64,000 bases of DNA from contig OX381707.1 of the NCBI GenBank assembly GCA_947462335.1, positions 58,934,073 to 58,998,072 on the forward strand. Direction: 5' to 3'. Made by a program: the position numbers and the translations under genes. This document shows positions 1 to 13,200 of the stretch, piece by piece. This DNA is from Harmothoe impar (taxonomy: Eukaryota; Annelida; Polychaeta; Phyllodocida; Polynoidae). Position 1 is the stretch's first letter. Every line of letters begins with the position of its first letter. A model generated the notes under the pieces. The model saw nothing but the letters and a program-made list of their open reading frames with translations. It was not told the DNA's origin and ran no database searches.

Positions 1-1640
1 GAAGGCTCCACCCTGGAGGAACAGTAATTGCTGCTAGTATCACGTACCCAGGCCCTGCCCACAGGCTCCAGCTCTGTGCTGTATATAATATTTCACACAA
101 CAAACCAAGCGGCCTGGCCCTCCACACACACGGACGGGTATATTGAATTATTCCCTGCCCGTCGGCCCACTGCCCCCCCCTCCCTCTATATGATGGATCC
201 TACAGACCTGGGGACGCCCTATCCATTCAGGCCCCCAACTCCCTGGGCAGACTCTCCTGCCAATAGCTTAAATGCTGCATGCAGACTTTAAATGCCGCAC
301 TCACCCCATATATATATATAGTGAGAAGACCCATTTGCTCATTTACCCCCCCCCCTATAGCAAGCCCCCAGCAACCTTTGAGCACTTTGACTCACCCTAA
401 CACTCTCCCTACCCCCCCCCCCCCCATCCCCAGCTTCCTATATACATTCCTATGATCAGTATACTGTATACACATCCGTTGTCAGCCCCCTATGGGTGAG
501 CTGATACTATATAACTGTTCGTGTTTCCCTATACCTGTATACATATGGCCGATCCCTCCTACAATATGTACGACAGCAGACATAGATAATGTATAGCATG
601 CCTCGGGGTATGTAACCACTATGGTATGGCAGCAGCCTGGACAGATGACCCGATAAGGGGGTAGGCGTATCTGTTTGGCATGGCACAGGTGATGTCAGCT
701 GCAAGTATCAGTGGTTACTATTCGATACCCAGATCTGCTATGTGTTATATACTTCTGTATTGTATTTTTTCTAATCTAATCGTTTTCAGAAGCAAGTGTG
801 AAATATAATGATAAAGATATGTGTCCTACTTCTTGATCTGTCAAAGAAGCAATATTGTCGCCATAGTGCACTATTATATGTCATTTCACCAGAAGTCATC
901 AATAAATATGCACTCAGTGAACCCAATACAATAAGGAATGGGAACAGTTATAAAAGTACACGTGTAGGTTACATAGGGGCCAACAAGAGTCTGCTAACCT
1001 GTGGGATGGGGCCCACTGAGTGGCTCAACAATGTATATGAGTGACTCAGCACGCCAACAACTCATCAGAAGCTAGACCTCCACTGTGGTATATGGCAGTG
1101 ATGCTCGTAACAGTCATGTAGCACTCCATACCAACGATGTACTATTGACATTAGCTTTCCCTTATCTAAGATAAAGACTGATACGTCTATACGCGAATTA
1201 TAAGTCCGGAGCCTCCAGATCATGGCAACAGGTCCATATAGCATCAAGCACAGAACCTAAGGCTCAAACAATGTATCACACATTATCTTTGGTTCAAAGC
1301 ATCAACATCAATAAAGCTATTAGTTCACTGAACTGTTCAGAACCTCAAGATGGTATCCATGCATAAATTAGCTTCCCTATGGCTATAGCTGGACCATGGA
1401 TATCCTAATAGAGAGGTGAACAGCAATCCTCAATCATCAGACAATCTATATCCCTCAGCATCATATGCTTTATTGTTAGTTTCACTGTTAATCCTGTCCT
1501 GCATACATACCACCCAGTCCAATATCTCTGCCATAAGAAGTTGCAGAATGAACTGCTTAGAAACTGCTGGCAGAGGCCCTTGATGGATGGTAGAATAGGA
1601 ACAGCCATTTTTCACTTCCTCATTTGACGGATTGAAGAAG
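1..1640. other. Intergenic, no gene supported
   Basis: I see no gene here. The stretch has C-rich runs (about 345-425), short TA runs and stop-interrupted frames. The longest frame (28-291) ends in a proline-rich tail but has no convincing splice sites or recognisable domain. Confidence 0.5.
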
Positions 1641-1663
1641 ACATTGCCAATTGACAGAAATAT

Positions 1664-1801
1664 GCTTCCGTTGGCCGGAAGTGCTGGACACGTGGTACAA
1701 CAGAGCTACTTCCGGTTACCTCTGCACACACACAGCGTCCCCGAGAGGGCAACAGATGGCGCTACGTGTCAGCTTCCGGTCGTGCGGACGTGGACTTCCG
1801 G
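1664..1801. promoter_or_regulatory. Possible promoter: cluster of ETS-type motifs with a CTCF-like motif
   Basis: Three full CTTCCGG motifs in either orientation (about 1675-1683, 1708-1715, 1794-1801) plus GCTTCCGGT at 1772-1779 fall within 130 bp. The core is bound by ETS/GABP factors at many housekeeping promoters. A CAGATGGCGC motif at about 1752-1762 resembles the CTCF core. Local CpG content is higher than around it. I found no adjacent exon, so the role is inferred; it could be a promoter, an enhancer or chance clustering. Confidence 0.35.
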
Positions 1802-3349
1802 TAAATTGGATCTGTGGCGATTGATAGCATCCGATAGTGTCTGTTGCCATGAGTATATCTCTGCAACGATAGACAGGAAGGATAGTTCACTATCTTTAGA
1901 CTTCCCTGGAATCTGAGAATGATGGGAATATTTCCAGGATCAGGTTGACCCTGACCTCTCTCCCTGTACACTCTGTGGCAGAGGACAAATTCTGGAGTGA
2001 AAATGGGCAGACTAGACAATACATGTGACACGATCTGCGAAAAAGGCCCTTAGTGCAGGGTGCACTGAGGTCCCTTTTCCCATTGACACACGAGGCAGGG
2101 CAGGCACAGCATAATGGTTGGGCAATGTGGGATATGGACAGAGCCTGTTCACACAGGCTATATCCTCTGATATGGGGTAGAGATCATAATGGTTGGGACA
2201 GGGGGCATAGAAAACTCTGGGGTGGAGTATGGACACACAGTACAATGGTAAAGGGACATAGCTGACTGCGGTGGGGCTACTGGATGTGGGTTGGGGCCTG
2301 TATCATCTGTTGGCTCCACACAGTCGGCCCCGGAAACGCCGCCGAAGCACGGCACGCGACCCCTATCATCAGACACAGAAACTAAGACTGCTATTTCTCT
2401 CGCACCCTAATCACGCGAGAAACGGGACCGGATATATACCATTCTATGTGATAATGGCTGCATTTGCTACCCTATTGCAGAACATGTGCTTTTTTTTATT
2501 GCAGGAAGTGCTCCCCTTCTGGGTGTTTCTGGTTGTAAACTGCATGCGAACATTATCCTTGGATGGAAGCACGCAATTCTGTAATTGTACCGACTCCCAT
2601 CGCCGCATAATTAGTTGGCATTGACCAAAGGCAAGACAAGACAGTGTACCTGTTCGCCTCTAGGTACAATTCTGAGGTTGGCACTGATGGGCCAGTGTCT
2701 TGTGTGCACTTCTGCGCCCTACAGTAGGTCAATAAACATCCACATGTCGTGAGTGGGTGCATTTTACAGGAGTTGGCCCATCCAGTAGCACACACCAACT
2801 ATCTACCCGTCTCATGCTACTCCCCATAATGGGCACGGGGGAGGGAAGGGGATGCTAAATGCACTGGAGGAGGTCTATACACTAAATGCCCCCTCCCTCC
2901 TTTACATATAGGCTGGCATGGCATGGGTTTGGTTGGTAGGACCTAGTCATGTAGACAGAGTGTCTCTAACCTAGAACTTCAGGAATATCAATGTCACGCA
3001 ATGCTCTATGGGGTGTTGAATTATATTGTGAAACTTAGAAGTATCTTTTTGTGATGAGCGATGGGAGGGGGGGGGGGGCGGGCGCTGGGGTCAGTGGGGG
3101 AAGCATATGAAGGATATTGCATGATTGTGATGTTCATCAAGCGTTTTAAGTGTTGATCCTGCATGAAGCCATGTTCTCATACTTTGGTTTGTTAACCCCA
3201 ACGTTAACCGCTCTTTTTTTTTTACATTTCAACAGTTTTCTGCAATATGTTAGTTGCTGTTACCAATTTACACATGTAGGCAGGCTAAAACGTCCCCTTA
3301 TTTTAGCTGGATGGACATTACGACCTGTGGTATCTCTATTCTGGGTAAT
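1802..3349. other. Intergenic, no gene supported
   Basis: No gene recognised. Short frames on both strands lack domain signal. A long G run lies at about 3065-3080. Confidence 0.5.
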
Positions 3350-3754
3350 CTCGGTGGGTAATACACGCACGCACGGGATGGCTCTCCCAGGTGAGAGGAC
3401 AAACGTTTAGAGCGTTTTCTTAATCAGACTATTAAGGTGATCTTATTTGTCTTAACTTTAATGGGGGACTCTGCCCCCCAACCCCCGTTTTTTTTCTTCT
3501 TTTTCTTCTATTTCAATCCCATCTTAAACTATCTTAATCCCATCTTAAGATCTATCTTAGACTATCTTAAAAGTATTTTTGTATGGCTTTTCTTGTAAGC
3601 CGAGGGAATATACTGACACTATCTCAATACAAAACACCACTGCCCCAAAATAAGACACTGAATTAAAATACTAAGATTTAAGAATAAGATAACGCTTTAA
3701 ACGTTTGTCCTCTCACCTGGGAGAGCTATCCCGTATTTGCGTAATACACCTCGA
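3350..3754. mobile_element. Non-autonomous element with about 65-bp terminal inverted repeats
   Basis: The left arm (3350-3414) and right arm (3691-3754) are near-perfect reverse complements, sharing the core CTCTCCCAGGTGAGAGGACA. The 275-bp interior is T/C-rich and non-coding. Long inverted arms around a short non-coding core fit a foldback or MITE-type DNA transposon. Outer edges and target duplication are not clear, so the superfamily is unassigned. Confidence 0.6.
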
Positions 3755-4135
3755 GGTGGAGTCAACGGATCTATAGACTAGTTATATAGGCTTATTGGCC
3801 CTTTACTGTGGTTATTAAGGAGATAGAGATATTGTGTTGATTCAAAAATAAATACTGCATAAGCAGTTAAATTCTAATTACCTAGTATTGTTTGATAGTA
3901 GGATTGGACTGGAATTGCACCATTCTCCAGAGGACAGTAATGCCACCTGCCGTCATTTATTATGAAAACTTAGGTTGTCACTACTGATGAGGTTCCGTTC
4001 CCCTGGGGCTTTAGTGCACTCTATAATATTCCTGGCCATTCCGTTCAATTAATATAAGTACAATATTTAAAATGAGGAAACATGATTCACTGAAAACCCG
4101 TCAAAGATGATCACTGGTGACGACTTTAGGGTGAT

Positions 4136-4198
4136 CCCGGTGCCGGTGTCGAGAGCACTTACCCCCTGGGGGTAAGTGCTCTCGACACCGGCACCGGG
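4136..4198. repeat. Perfect 31-bp palindrome
   Basis: The arms 4136-4166 and 4168-4198 are exact reverse complements around one central base, giving an uninterrupted GC-rich hairpin. Flanking bases (GGTGACGAC on the left, CTCGTCAC on the right) extend the symmetry imperfectly. It is probably the core of a small foldback transposon; no gene is adjacent. Confidence 0.75.
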
Positions 4199-5125
4199 GG
4201 GCCCTCGTCACTAGGGTTAATTATTAAAATCATAAAATGTTTGATGATGTCTGCATGCATATAGCAACATAGACCATTGGGAACACAAAGGGAAAATTTA
4301 GTTAGACCTACACTATTTATTAACCCGACCGCTAGAGAGTCTGGCAAAGCTAGACTATCAGTGATATCAGAGTCCAGCAGTCCTATTTGCATGCCTGCAT
4401 GTCATGTTGTGAACAGGGTCTGACAACTCTAGACTCTCCTATCAGATTTCCCTTCTTGTCGACACTGGAGCAAACCTATGCTCTGGTTATTACACTGAAA
4501 AGGTCTGCTAAAGAAGATAACAAATAGAGATGCACAAGGTGGGTTTAATAAGTATTGTTTTTCCCATGTTGCCTCCTCCCCGTGATCATATCCCGTATTA
4601 CGAAGCAGCAAATGCACTGAGGTGATAAAAAGAGCAAATCCTTATGAATTTCTGTGGCTTTAGAATCAACAGCCATTTCAATGTTGTATGTGTATGAAAG
4701 TGTGAATAAAAAGAAGAACGTGTTAATGTCAAATATAATCTAGATTTGACAGATTTCGCATGCTGAGGCATGCAACACTTGTGTAATATGAAAACATGGC
4801 TCTTCTGTCTGAGGCCAACACACATCTGCTTTATGTCTAGGTATAGTCATACACGAGTCATCACTATATGGATGCGCCTATCTTTCAACTCTTTGGAGAT
4901 GCCCCTGCTTATTTGTCAGCTATGTCAAACATCTAGTTATTAAGTCGTATATATGTCTACTCTTTACTACCCTAGTGTGTTCTGTTCATGCCACTAACAA
5001 TAATTAGATGTGGACCAAAAGCGAGCATCGATAAAATAACATTTATAGTCACTTCCTTAATCGCATCATATATTTAATTTTCTATAAAATAAGTTATATG
5101 GTCTCTCAGGAAGATAAGCTAGCGA
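4199..5125. other. AT-rich intergenic, short repeat only
   Basis: No gene recognised. Bases about 4333-4385 share an AGTCTGGCAA...CTAGACT motif and context with about 8028-8090, suggesting remnants of one dispersed repeat family. Confidence 0.4.
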
Positions 5126-5129
5126 ATTA

Positions 5130-5815
5130 TAGTTGTGTAACAATAGCCCTGGATGAAAGTACAGCACAATAGAAATCAAAAGTACAAAAAGTCATAAATA
5201 ACCTTTCAAAAGAAGTTTCCAATACAAATTCTGTAATAACTAGTCCACAATCTGACAGCCAATTAATTACCTTCAATACCCTATCTTCTGAAATCCGATA
5301 TCCAAACTGACCTAATCCAGCTCAAATTGAGTGTGTTTTTTTTAATTGTTTTTTTTTTTAGTTTATCACGTATTTTATTCACAGAGTGATGTTATAAATA
5401 CGATACAATGCAATGGACATCTGGTCCCAAGGTTAATGGTGAAACACAACACAAAGGGGCCGGAAAGCCATTTTGTCAACAGCGGAAAGCCACCAAAAAC
5501 TGTGGCCAACTGCACAGGACATGGGGAAGAAATTAACCAATGGTTTGGCTGAGATCATTCCAGTTCATCGCTCTCAAGACACCTAGAATAAAGGCTGTAC
5601 CATATGACTTAATCAGAACCCAGCAAAATCCACATGCCTTTCTATAGTAATTAGCTCCAGCTAAATAGGAATCAAAAGTGCAAAGGTCATAGTGACCTTC
5701 CGAAAGAAGTTTTCAATGCAAATTCTTTGTGAACCAGATCACAATCTGACAACCAATTACCATCAACACCCTAGCTCCTGAAATCCAATATTCGACAAAA
5801 GGAATCCTAATCTCC
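5130..5815. repeat. Cluster of dispersed repeat copies
   Basis: About 5160-5300 and 5665-5795 are diverged direct copies of each other, sharing AATCAAAAGT, CAATCTGACA and CTGAAATCC blocks in order. Between them, about 5440-5655 closely matches 10003-10226. A small poly-T-rich insertion (about 5330-5440) separates the second block from the left part that is continuous at the 10-kb copy. This looks like nested insertion of short interspersed elements. Confidence 0.6.
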
Positions 5816-7212
5816 TTAAACACAAAGAGAAGATGCAGGTGAGTTTGTGTACCCCCTGTGTCTCACCTGTCTCCCCTGCCTGTTAGTATAGTCCCAGACC
5901 ACACCTTTCCATGATAACCCGGCTGTAGTGTGTACCTGTACATCTCATCATCATCACCTGTGCTGCCTCAGATATACCTGGATAGGGTAGGTGAGAACTG
6001 TGTGTATCAAGATAACATGTTGTTATACCGGCTGATCCATAAGTATAAGCAATTCTCTCTGATGCCTTGGGCTGATCATTCATTACGCATTGTTCAAAGG
6101 GTGAGGCCGCATGGCTTGACTTGGGGTGGCACTATATGTGACTGCTAAATAATTGATTGGAGAATAGAATGACAGATGGGAAATATGTTATGAAAGCTCC
6201 TTCCTATAATGAAAAGAATATTCAGGATTGTTCATAGGAGGCATATAGAAAAGGTCTTTTATATATTCAAATCGGATTCACAATAGCCACCTGCCGCGTC
6301 CCTTTTGGGACCTAATTACCTAGAACCTTATGTACGGATACTATCACAAGGCTGTTCAGACATGCATTTTTCGTGTGATCTTATAAGCATCATATCAAAT
6401 GCGTTCTATGTGTAATCTTAGAATTGCGCACTGTAATTTTGTGAGACATCATTTTCTGTATCATAGGCGTCGTCTCAAATTTGGATCATTCAAAATATTT
6501 GGAAAGGGGACAAGGGGAAAGAAGCTTAATGCACCAACATGGATTTGGATTAATCTGTGGCTATGTGGGCTATATTACCCCTTGCCGGGTATATGCATTG
6601 GCCACTCACAGATGTCAGCACTAAATAGTGCATATGTAGAAGTGATCGATATAGTATTAACAAGGGGTTCAATCCCTGTTGGTAGTGGATCAGTCCAAAA
6701 AGAGAGTTACTTGGAAAGAACCCAGGTATTGATTTCTAATTCTCCAGGACGACCTTGTACTCTTTACGATTGCCCGTGGTTTTCTGCGTATACTGTAAAT
6801 ATTACCTCAGCTAAAGATATAGTTTATTTCTTAATACTGGACCATATACATCTAGGCAGGGCCCTATTCGCTAGGAAAGATTATGAATCTGTGAGTATTC
6901 CTAGTTACATTCAGAAATACCCATTTAAAAAAAATGTGTTCCAACCTTAGCCATACACATGGAAGGATACTGTTGTTCTGGTTTCCTGTGACAGGGGAAT
7001 AAGTATCCCCTATAGAGGCAACAACTTCTTGGGAGGGGGAGGGGAATCCTCTTTTAAACTTTTCAAATATGTCAATCATCGACATCTCTATGATGCAAAC
7101 TATCCTAAGTCATTCTAAACCTATAATACCTACTCATAAACCTATAATACACACTCATTGTATAAAAGGACATCATCCAGGATTATTCTGTCTATCTGTA
7201 GGTGTGAGCCTT
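5816..7212. other. Intergenic, one long unexplained frame
   Basis: A plus-strand frame of 183 codons (6399-6950) is the longest open stretch here outside repeats. Its composition shows no domain, signal peptide or compositional pattern I recognise, and no flanking splice consensus stands out. I treat it as probably fortuitous. Confidence 0.35.
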
Positions 7213-7273
7213 AAGCTGGATTAACCCTATTCATTAATACCCATAACGGCAGAGCTGCGGATGGCTGCAATGT

Positions 7274-7402
7274 GATGGAGTCGCCTTACCTACCTCGTTC
7301 ACCACACACGACGCCAGCCTCCAGTGAGTCGCCGTACTGGAGGAGCAGCTCAGGGGGTGTGGGAGAGCCGCTCGTCAGGCTGGAGCAATGGTCATCACAT
7401 GG
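7274..7402 (+). CDS. Possible first coding exon, unknown protein
   Basis: A frame opening with ATG at 7274 encodes a Ser/Pro-rich segment (MESPYLPRSPHTTPASSESP...) and reaches a plausible donor at 7403 (GTAATT). Upstream the same frame is open back to about 7213. GC content rises locally. I recognise no family and could not find the next exon, so this may be a chance frame in a CpG-rich regulatory patch. Confidence 0.2.
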
Positions 7403-7945
7403 TAATTGTTCCAGTGTGTCCCTCCACCCCCTCCCCCTGGAGGGGATGGAAGTAGGTATGTGGGTGGCTATGAGGGTAGATTAGCTGTGGCTGGCGGATT
7501 AGGTAGGTGGACCCTGGAGGAAGGTAAATAATGAGACAGGTGTGTAAGGTAGCGCTCTCCTTCCCAGGGTGTGGTTGTGATACTGCTGGCAATCAGCCCT
7601 GGAGCTGCTGGAGCTCTGGCAGGGAGTTGGTAGGAGTAGAGGCACTGCCTCCTCCTCCTGTACCTCCTCCTTCCTCCACGGCTTGCTGTGGAGTGGCCCC
7701 GCCTGCTGGTGACGCGGGGAATGTATGGCTCCACCAGCCACAACTACAACGCCTCCCTCCTCCTCCTGCTCCCCACCCGCCGCCGCTGCTGCCCCCTCTC
7801 TGCCACTGACCACACTAGCTGGCCACACTCCATCCAACCCTCAATGCCACTCCCTTTACTGCCCACCATCCACTATAGAACTCACTATAGAACCCCAATG
7901 CACTTATAATCCTCCACACTACTTTCCCTACCGCCCACCTGCCAT

Positions 7946-7989
<44 letters not shown>

Positions 7990-8379
7990 GATCCTTATTT
8001 TGAGGCTGGGCACACCCAACATGGCTGGGGAGTCTGGCAATGCTAGACTCTTAGAGGCTGAAATATGGGCTCCATTGAGTCCAGCAATGTAGGACCTTTC
8101 CGGATCTTTGGATTGACCCACAGTTACACACCAATCCACTGTATAGAAACTACTGGAAACAAAAGAATACCTCCTTTTATACTGTGCAGCTACACCACGT
8201 ACTCCTAACTGTGTACTCGTACTACTGCCCACCCTCCACTATACTCCCTCTACTGCCCACCTCCGCCCTACTCTCTATGTCACTACTGCCCTACTGTTAC
8301 CTACCCTGCTACCCACCACTCTATCTCATCTCTCTCCTGTTCATCCTATATTAATCTCACTCTCTCCCTGTCTCTTGCC
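7403..8379. repeat. CT/CCT-rich low-complexity tract with (CT)n microsatellite
   Basis: The tract is rich in CTCC and CCTCCT words. A near-perfect (CT)n run lies at about 7948-7990. Degenerate relatives of the 28-bp unit that follows (CTACTGCCCACC) already appear at about 7856-7870 and 8221-8330, so the array seems to have grown from this sequence. Bases about 7995-8210 are a different insert sharing a motif with about 4333-4385. Proline-rich frames here are compositional artefacts. Confidence 0.55.
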
Positions 8380-9352
8380 AACCCTCCACCCTGCTTCTCT
8401 CACCACTGGCCACCCTCCACTCAACTCTCACTACTGCCCACCCTCCACTCAACTCTCACTACTGCCCATCCTCCACTCAACTCTCACTACTGCCCACCCT
8501 CCACTCAACTCTCACTACTGCCCATCCTCCACTCAACTCTCACTACTGCCCACCCTCCACTCAACTCTCACTACTGCCCACCCTCCACTCAACTCTCACT
8601 ACTGCCCACCCTCCACTCAACTCTCACTACTGGCCACCCTCCACTCAACTCTCACCACTGGCCACCCTCCACTCAACTCTCACTACTGCCCATCCTCCAC
8701 TCAACTCTCACTACTGCCCACCCTCCACTCAACTCTCACTTCTGGCCACCCTCCACTCAACTCTCACTTCTGGCCACCCTCCACTCAACTCTCACTACTG
8801 GCCAGCCTCCACTCAACCCTCACTACTGCCCACCCTCCACTCAACTCTCACTTCTGGTCACCCTCCACTCAACTCTCACTACTGCCTACCCTCCACTCAA
8901 CTCTCACTACTGGTTACCCTCCACTCATCTCTCACTACTGCCCACCCCCACTCAACTCTCACTACTGCCCACCCTCCACTCAACTCTCACTTCTGGTCAC
9001 CCTCCACTCAACTCTCACTACTGCCTACCCTCCACTCAACTCTCACTACTGGTTACCCTCCACTCATCTCTCACTACTGCCCACCCCCACTCAACTCTCA
9101 CTACTGCCCACCCTCCACTCAACTCTCACTTCTGGTCACCCTCCACTCAACTCTCACTACTGCCCATCTTCCACTCAACTCTCACTACTGCCCACCCTCC
9201 ACTCAACTCTCACTACTGCCCACCCTCCACTCAACTCTCACTTCTGGTCACCCTCCACTCAACTCTCACTACTGGCCACCCTCCACTCAACTCTCACTAC
9301 TGCACACCCTCCACCCAACTCTCACTACTGCCCATCCTCCACTCTACTCTCA
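8380..9352. repeat. 28-bp minisatellite, about 34 copies
   Basis: The unit begins CCACTCAACTCTCACTACTG and is 28 bp, repeated head to tail with few substitutions (CTACTG/CTTCTG, CCCA/GGCCA variants). Higher-order blocks recur, for example about 8860-8950 and 8990-9080. Because 28 is not a multiple of three and the unit has no stop, all plus frames stay open, giving a spurious 326-codon frame. This is non-coding tandem DNA. Confidence 0.95.
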
Positions 9353-10002
9353 TGAGATTATTACCTCAGGTTTCTGGCAAATACCACCCAATATTCAGCC
9401 TCCAAGACACAATATCAGCGGCCCTCCTCCCCACAACCCCACTACTACAGGCATCCCAGGGCTCACCACCACCACATCCACAGAGAAGCACTTCCAGGTC
9501 CGGTTCCTGCCAGGGCAGTCTGTTCTCGGGCCGCTGGTTTTATAGTCAAGTCTGTTTGTCCAAGCTCCCTTTTTCTCTACCAAAAAGGTCTTTTCCTGGT
9601 CGGGGATTGTCCCCTTTTTAACACATCGTGACCCTGATCTGTTTAAAGACCCCCTGGTGGGTCTTTTGCTCGCGCCCTACACCGTTCTGTTCCATTCCTA
9701 TTTGCAAAGCAAGCATGTCATGTTGTCTTTCTGCATACCATGTTCCATTAATCATCTTTGTCCTTGAATTATTTTCTCTTCATTTAAATTGGCTGCTTCC
9801 CTCTCAGTGAGCCTATAGATCATACATGCTATAAGATACATGCTCCCCTTCTATCGTCCCTCTGTCGTTCCTCACTTCGTTATTCGTCTTCGTTCTACCT
9901 CTATTTCCTGCCTTCTCTCTCTTCATCTCTTGCTCGGTAACATATTTATTCTGCTGATTAAAATAACTTAAAAAGACACCAACTGACTTAATCCAGCTCA
10001 AA
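9353..10002. other. Intergenic, no gene supported
   Basis: Pyrimidine-rich unique sequence after the minisatellite; no domain or splice structure recognised. Confidence 0.4.
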
Positions 10003-10226
10003 TATGGTGAAGCGCAACTCAAACGAGCCGGAAAGCCATTTTGCCAACGGGGGAAAGCCACCAAAAACTGTGGCAAACTGCACAGGACATGGGGAAGAAA
10101 TTAACCAATGGCTTGGCCAAGATCATTCCAGTCCATTGCCCTCAAGACACCTAGGATAAAGCCCATAACATGTGACTTAATCAGAACCCAGGAAAATCCA
10201 CCTGCTTTTCTTTAGTAATTAGCTAT
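10003..10226. repeat. Dispersed repeat, second copy of the 5.44-5.65 kb element
   Basis: About 220 bp match 5441-5654 with roughly 90% identity by eye, including GCCGGAAAGCCATTTTG and GGACATGGGGAAGAAATTAA. The copies lie 4.6 kb apart in the same orientation. No terminal inverted repeat or tRNA-like promoter box is obvious, so the class is unknown. Confidence 0.7.
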
Positions 10227-13200
10227 AAAGAAAGCTTAGTTCTTGTGCAGATAGTATGGGCTAAACAAAATACATTTCTGAGATCCATGATTATATATAG
10301 ATTATATATGTATTCGCATTTAAAGTATATACTACACTTCACTATAGAGATGCAGTATAAGGCATCCTTATGGATTGATGGGTCTTCTGTCGGGGAATTT
10401 TTTCCTGACCTGACTATTTTCAAGTACCCTGTCAGACTCGGAGAAAAATTTTGGAAAAATTCAATTTCTTGAATTTTCCCTTTTTTTTCCTCAAACTGTC
10501 ATCAACGACTGGGCTGGCGTGGGAATGATGGGTCTTCTGTATTATCCTATGATCTCTTTGGTGTAATATACCACTCCTTATCTGCTAAAATCCTACCTAC
10601 AGCATCTATAGTTGATATCATCTATAGTATGTTCTTCATATATCATTAGGCACCTAGAGACAACACCAGACCGGACAGCCTCATGCCACCACCAGTGACA
10701 TCTCCAGGACAACAGTGGAACTACTGTTACACCCTAGATCAAGGAAGAATTCTTTTTTATTCCTATAATATTATGATACATTTTCTGTATCGAATCACTT
10801 GTTGGATAAATGACTGACTACAACCATCATGGGTGACATGGTTCTATTTACTACAGAATAATTGCTCCCAGGGGATACACAAATGGATTTCTGCACCCCA
10901 ACATCTCTGGAGAGGATATGATAGGAAAATAACACCTTTATATAAGAAGATCACAAAGGAACAAGGTTCTTTCTCCATGGGGAAATGAGTATAGTTTGCC
11001 TTTAGAAACACTATATTGACTAGCTCTCCTGGGTACTCCTTATAGTTGCATGGCACTCCTGGTAGAAGGGTGAGAAATAACAGGTGCACATGGGGGACAA
11101 ACTTACCTGGTGACTAGACGCCACGCATATCTCCCATAATCCTAAAAATGCATATCCCCAGTAGTCTTGATTGGTTTCTACTAGATGACGTAACACTGTA
11201 GGGAGTGCCATTCCTCTTCCCATCCATATGTTTTGTTCGAGAGACAAGAACTGCTTATAGAGTCTACCTTCATGCTTCCATCCCTTCCATCGGCAACAAT
11301 TTTAGTGATAGCCTTGGGCATGACTGATATGTCGATCATGGTTGGGGAGGGGGAGCTCTGCATCAAACCCCATTTTCTTTGTATCCTTTCTTCCTCTTCT
11401 TTTCCCATCTGACAGTGACTATACCTAACATGAATGCATATCCCTGGTAATCGTAAAGCCGCTAAACCAGTTGTCACACTCAAACTTACATTTTCTTCAT
11501 TTGTATCTCAGATAATTGTATAACCCTTTCCCTTTTATAATCTGCCATTTATTTTGGCAAGGGATTCTTAATATGTACAATACAAGACTCCAATTCCAAC
11601 TATTATTTATATTCTGATGGGCTTTGATCATTTAGTGTTGAAAAGGGTGGCAGCACTGAGTCGTCTCATACCTGAAAGTCTGTCATTGCTGATCTTACCA
11701 ACAGAGTCTACTATTTCCTGGTGTAACACTGCAGATGGCGCTACCTTGTTGATGTAATTAAGTGCTGAATAAAATGCTGGAAGCATTCTATTTTTTCTGA
11801 TCTATATCTTTGATTTTAGCACAGTTAAAAGTCACAAATTAGATTGAGATCTTTCCAGTACACTGCACTAAGGAGACCCTTTATAAGTATGCAGAAAGTG
11901 AACTATGTATATATCTGAGGTGGTACGGCAGCTTTAAGAGGTCTAATGACCGAGACGGTGCCACATGCGTTTTTGGGGAACGCCTTGTACTATGCGAGAT
12001 GTCCACAGCGTCTAGTCACCTGGTGAGTTGGTCCCCTCTATAGCACCACAGGTGTGGTGGCGTCTGGCTCTGGAGGATATCAGCTGTCAACTTCCATATA
12101 GGCTAGGATGGGATTCAGTCTGTGTGTAGGTTGCATGGAGCTGTGTCTTTGAACCAGAAGCCAAACACACCTGTTTCTTATTAAGTCTGCCTCCCTCCTC
12201 CTCCTGCACTCACTCACCCTAACAAACTATACCAGCTTTACCTTGGGTGCCATCCGTCACCCACCTATGGTGTTGACATATATGCCGATATTAGTGGCCT
12301 GTGTTGTGTCAGTAATTGGTTATATAGGGTGCTGTTTCTCCACAAATATGATGAGGTCCACAAATTTGCGGAGGTCAGTAAATACACTCTCCATATATTT
12401 ATTTGCGGACCTCCGCAAACTTATGGAAGCAAATTTGCAGAGGTCCACAAATTTGTGGAGGTTCGCAAGAACACTGTTTTAGTAATAGATGGGGTAGATG
12501 TGGGTGGGGGGGGGGAGCGTAGATGTCACATGAGGTACGTGATATTGCGAATTGATCGGATACACTAAAAATTCGTTACTGTAGTTTAAAGGGGTGAAAA
12601 AAGAATAATCTGACCCCCTTGTTAAATATGACCAGTCCCTAAGTGATGCATAGGCCTACATGTACATGTTTTTGGTTCAATGAGCTCTCGAGGAACTTGT
12701 TTATTGACAAAAGAAAACATGTATGTAACTCCGGAACTTAGTTAATGCTTTAAATGTCAAAAGAACCATCACCAAGATCACATAATTGGACGTACTAGGT
12801 TTCAATATGACCTAGGTTGAGACAGCATGGCCATGATGAATATTTAACATGTGTATAGACTTTCTTAATTTAAAGCTTTTCAGAATAATGGGCATTCTCC
12901 TGTGTCTACAAAGATTAGAGAAAATGTACAGTCATTCTATAAGTAATCGTGTATTCCCGAATGTTATCATATCCATCATCGCAAGAGGCAAACTCAAACA
13001 CGAAAGATGATGAATCGGTATATGGGCCCCTGCTTGACTGTCTTTATCAAACTATAGAAATGTAGTTACTATAGATAACGGTATTGTGAAAACGCTTTCG
13101 TCTGGCAGCAGGGCGCAGATGTTCGTTTGACTCTCAAAATAAAGGTCTACCTTTATGGCTAACAAGTAAAATGAAAACGTGGATAGGGAAAACATAAATA

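Noticed and set aside
6399..6950. 183-codon frame as a gene
   Set aside because: No recognisable domain, no repeat or codon signal, no neighbouring exons.
8375..9355. 326-codon plus-strand frame
   Set aside because: Translation of a 28-bp C/T-rich minisatellite with no stop in any frame.
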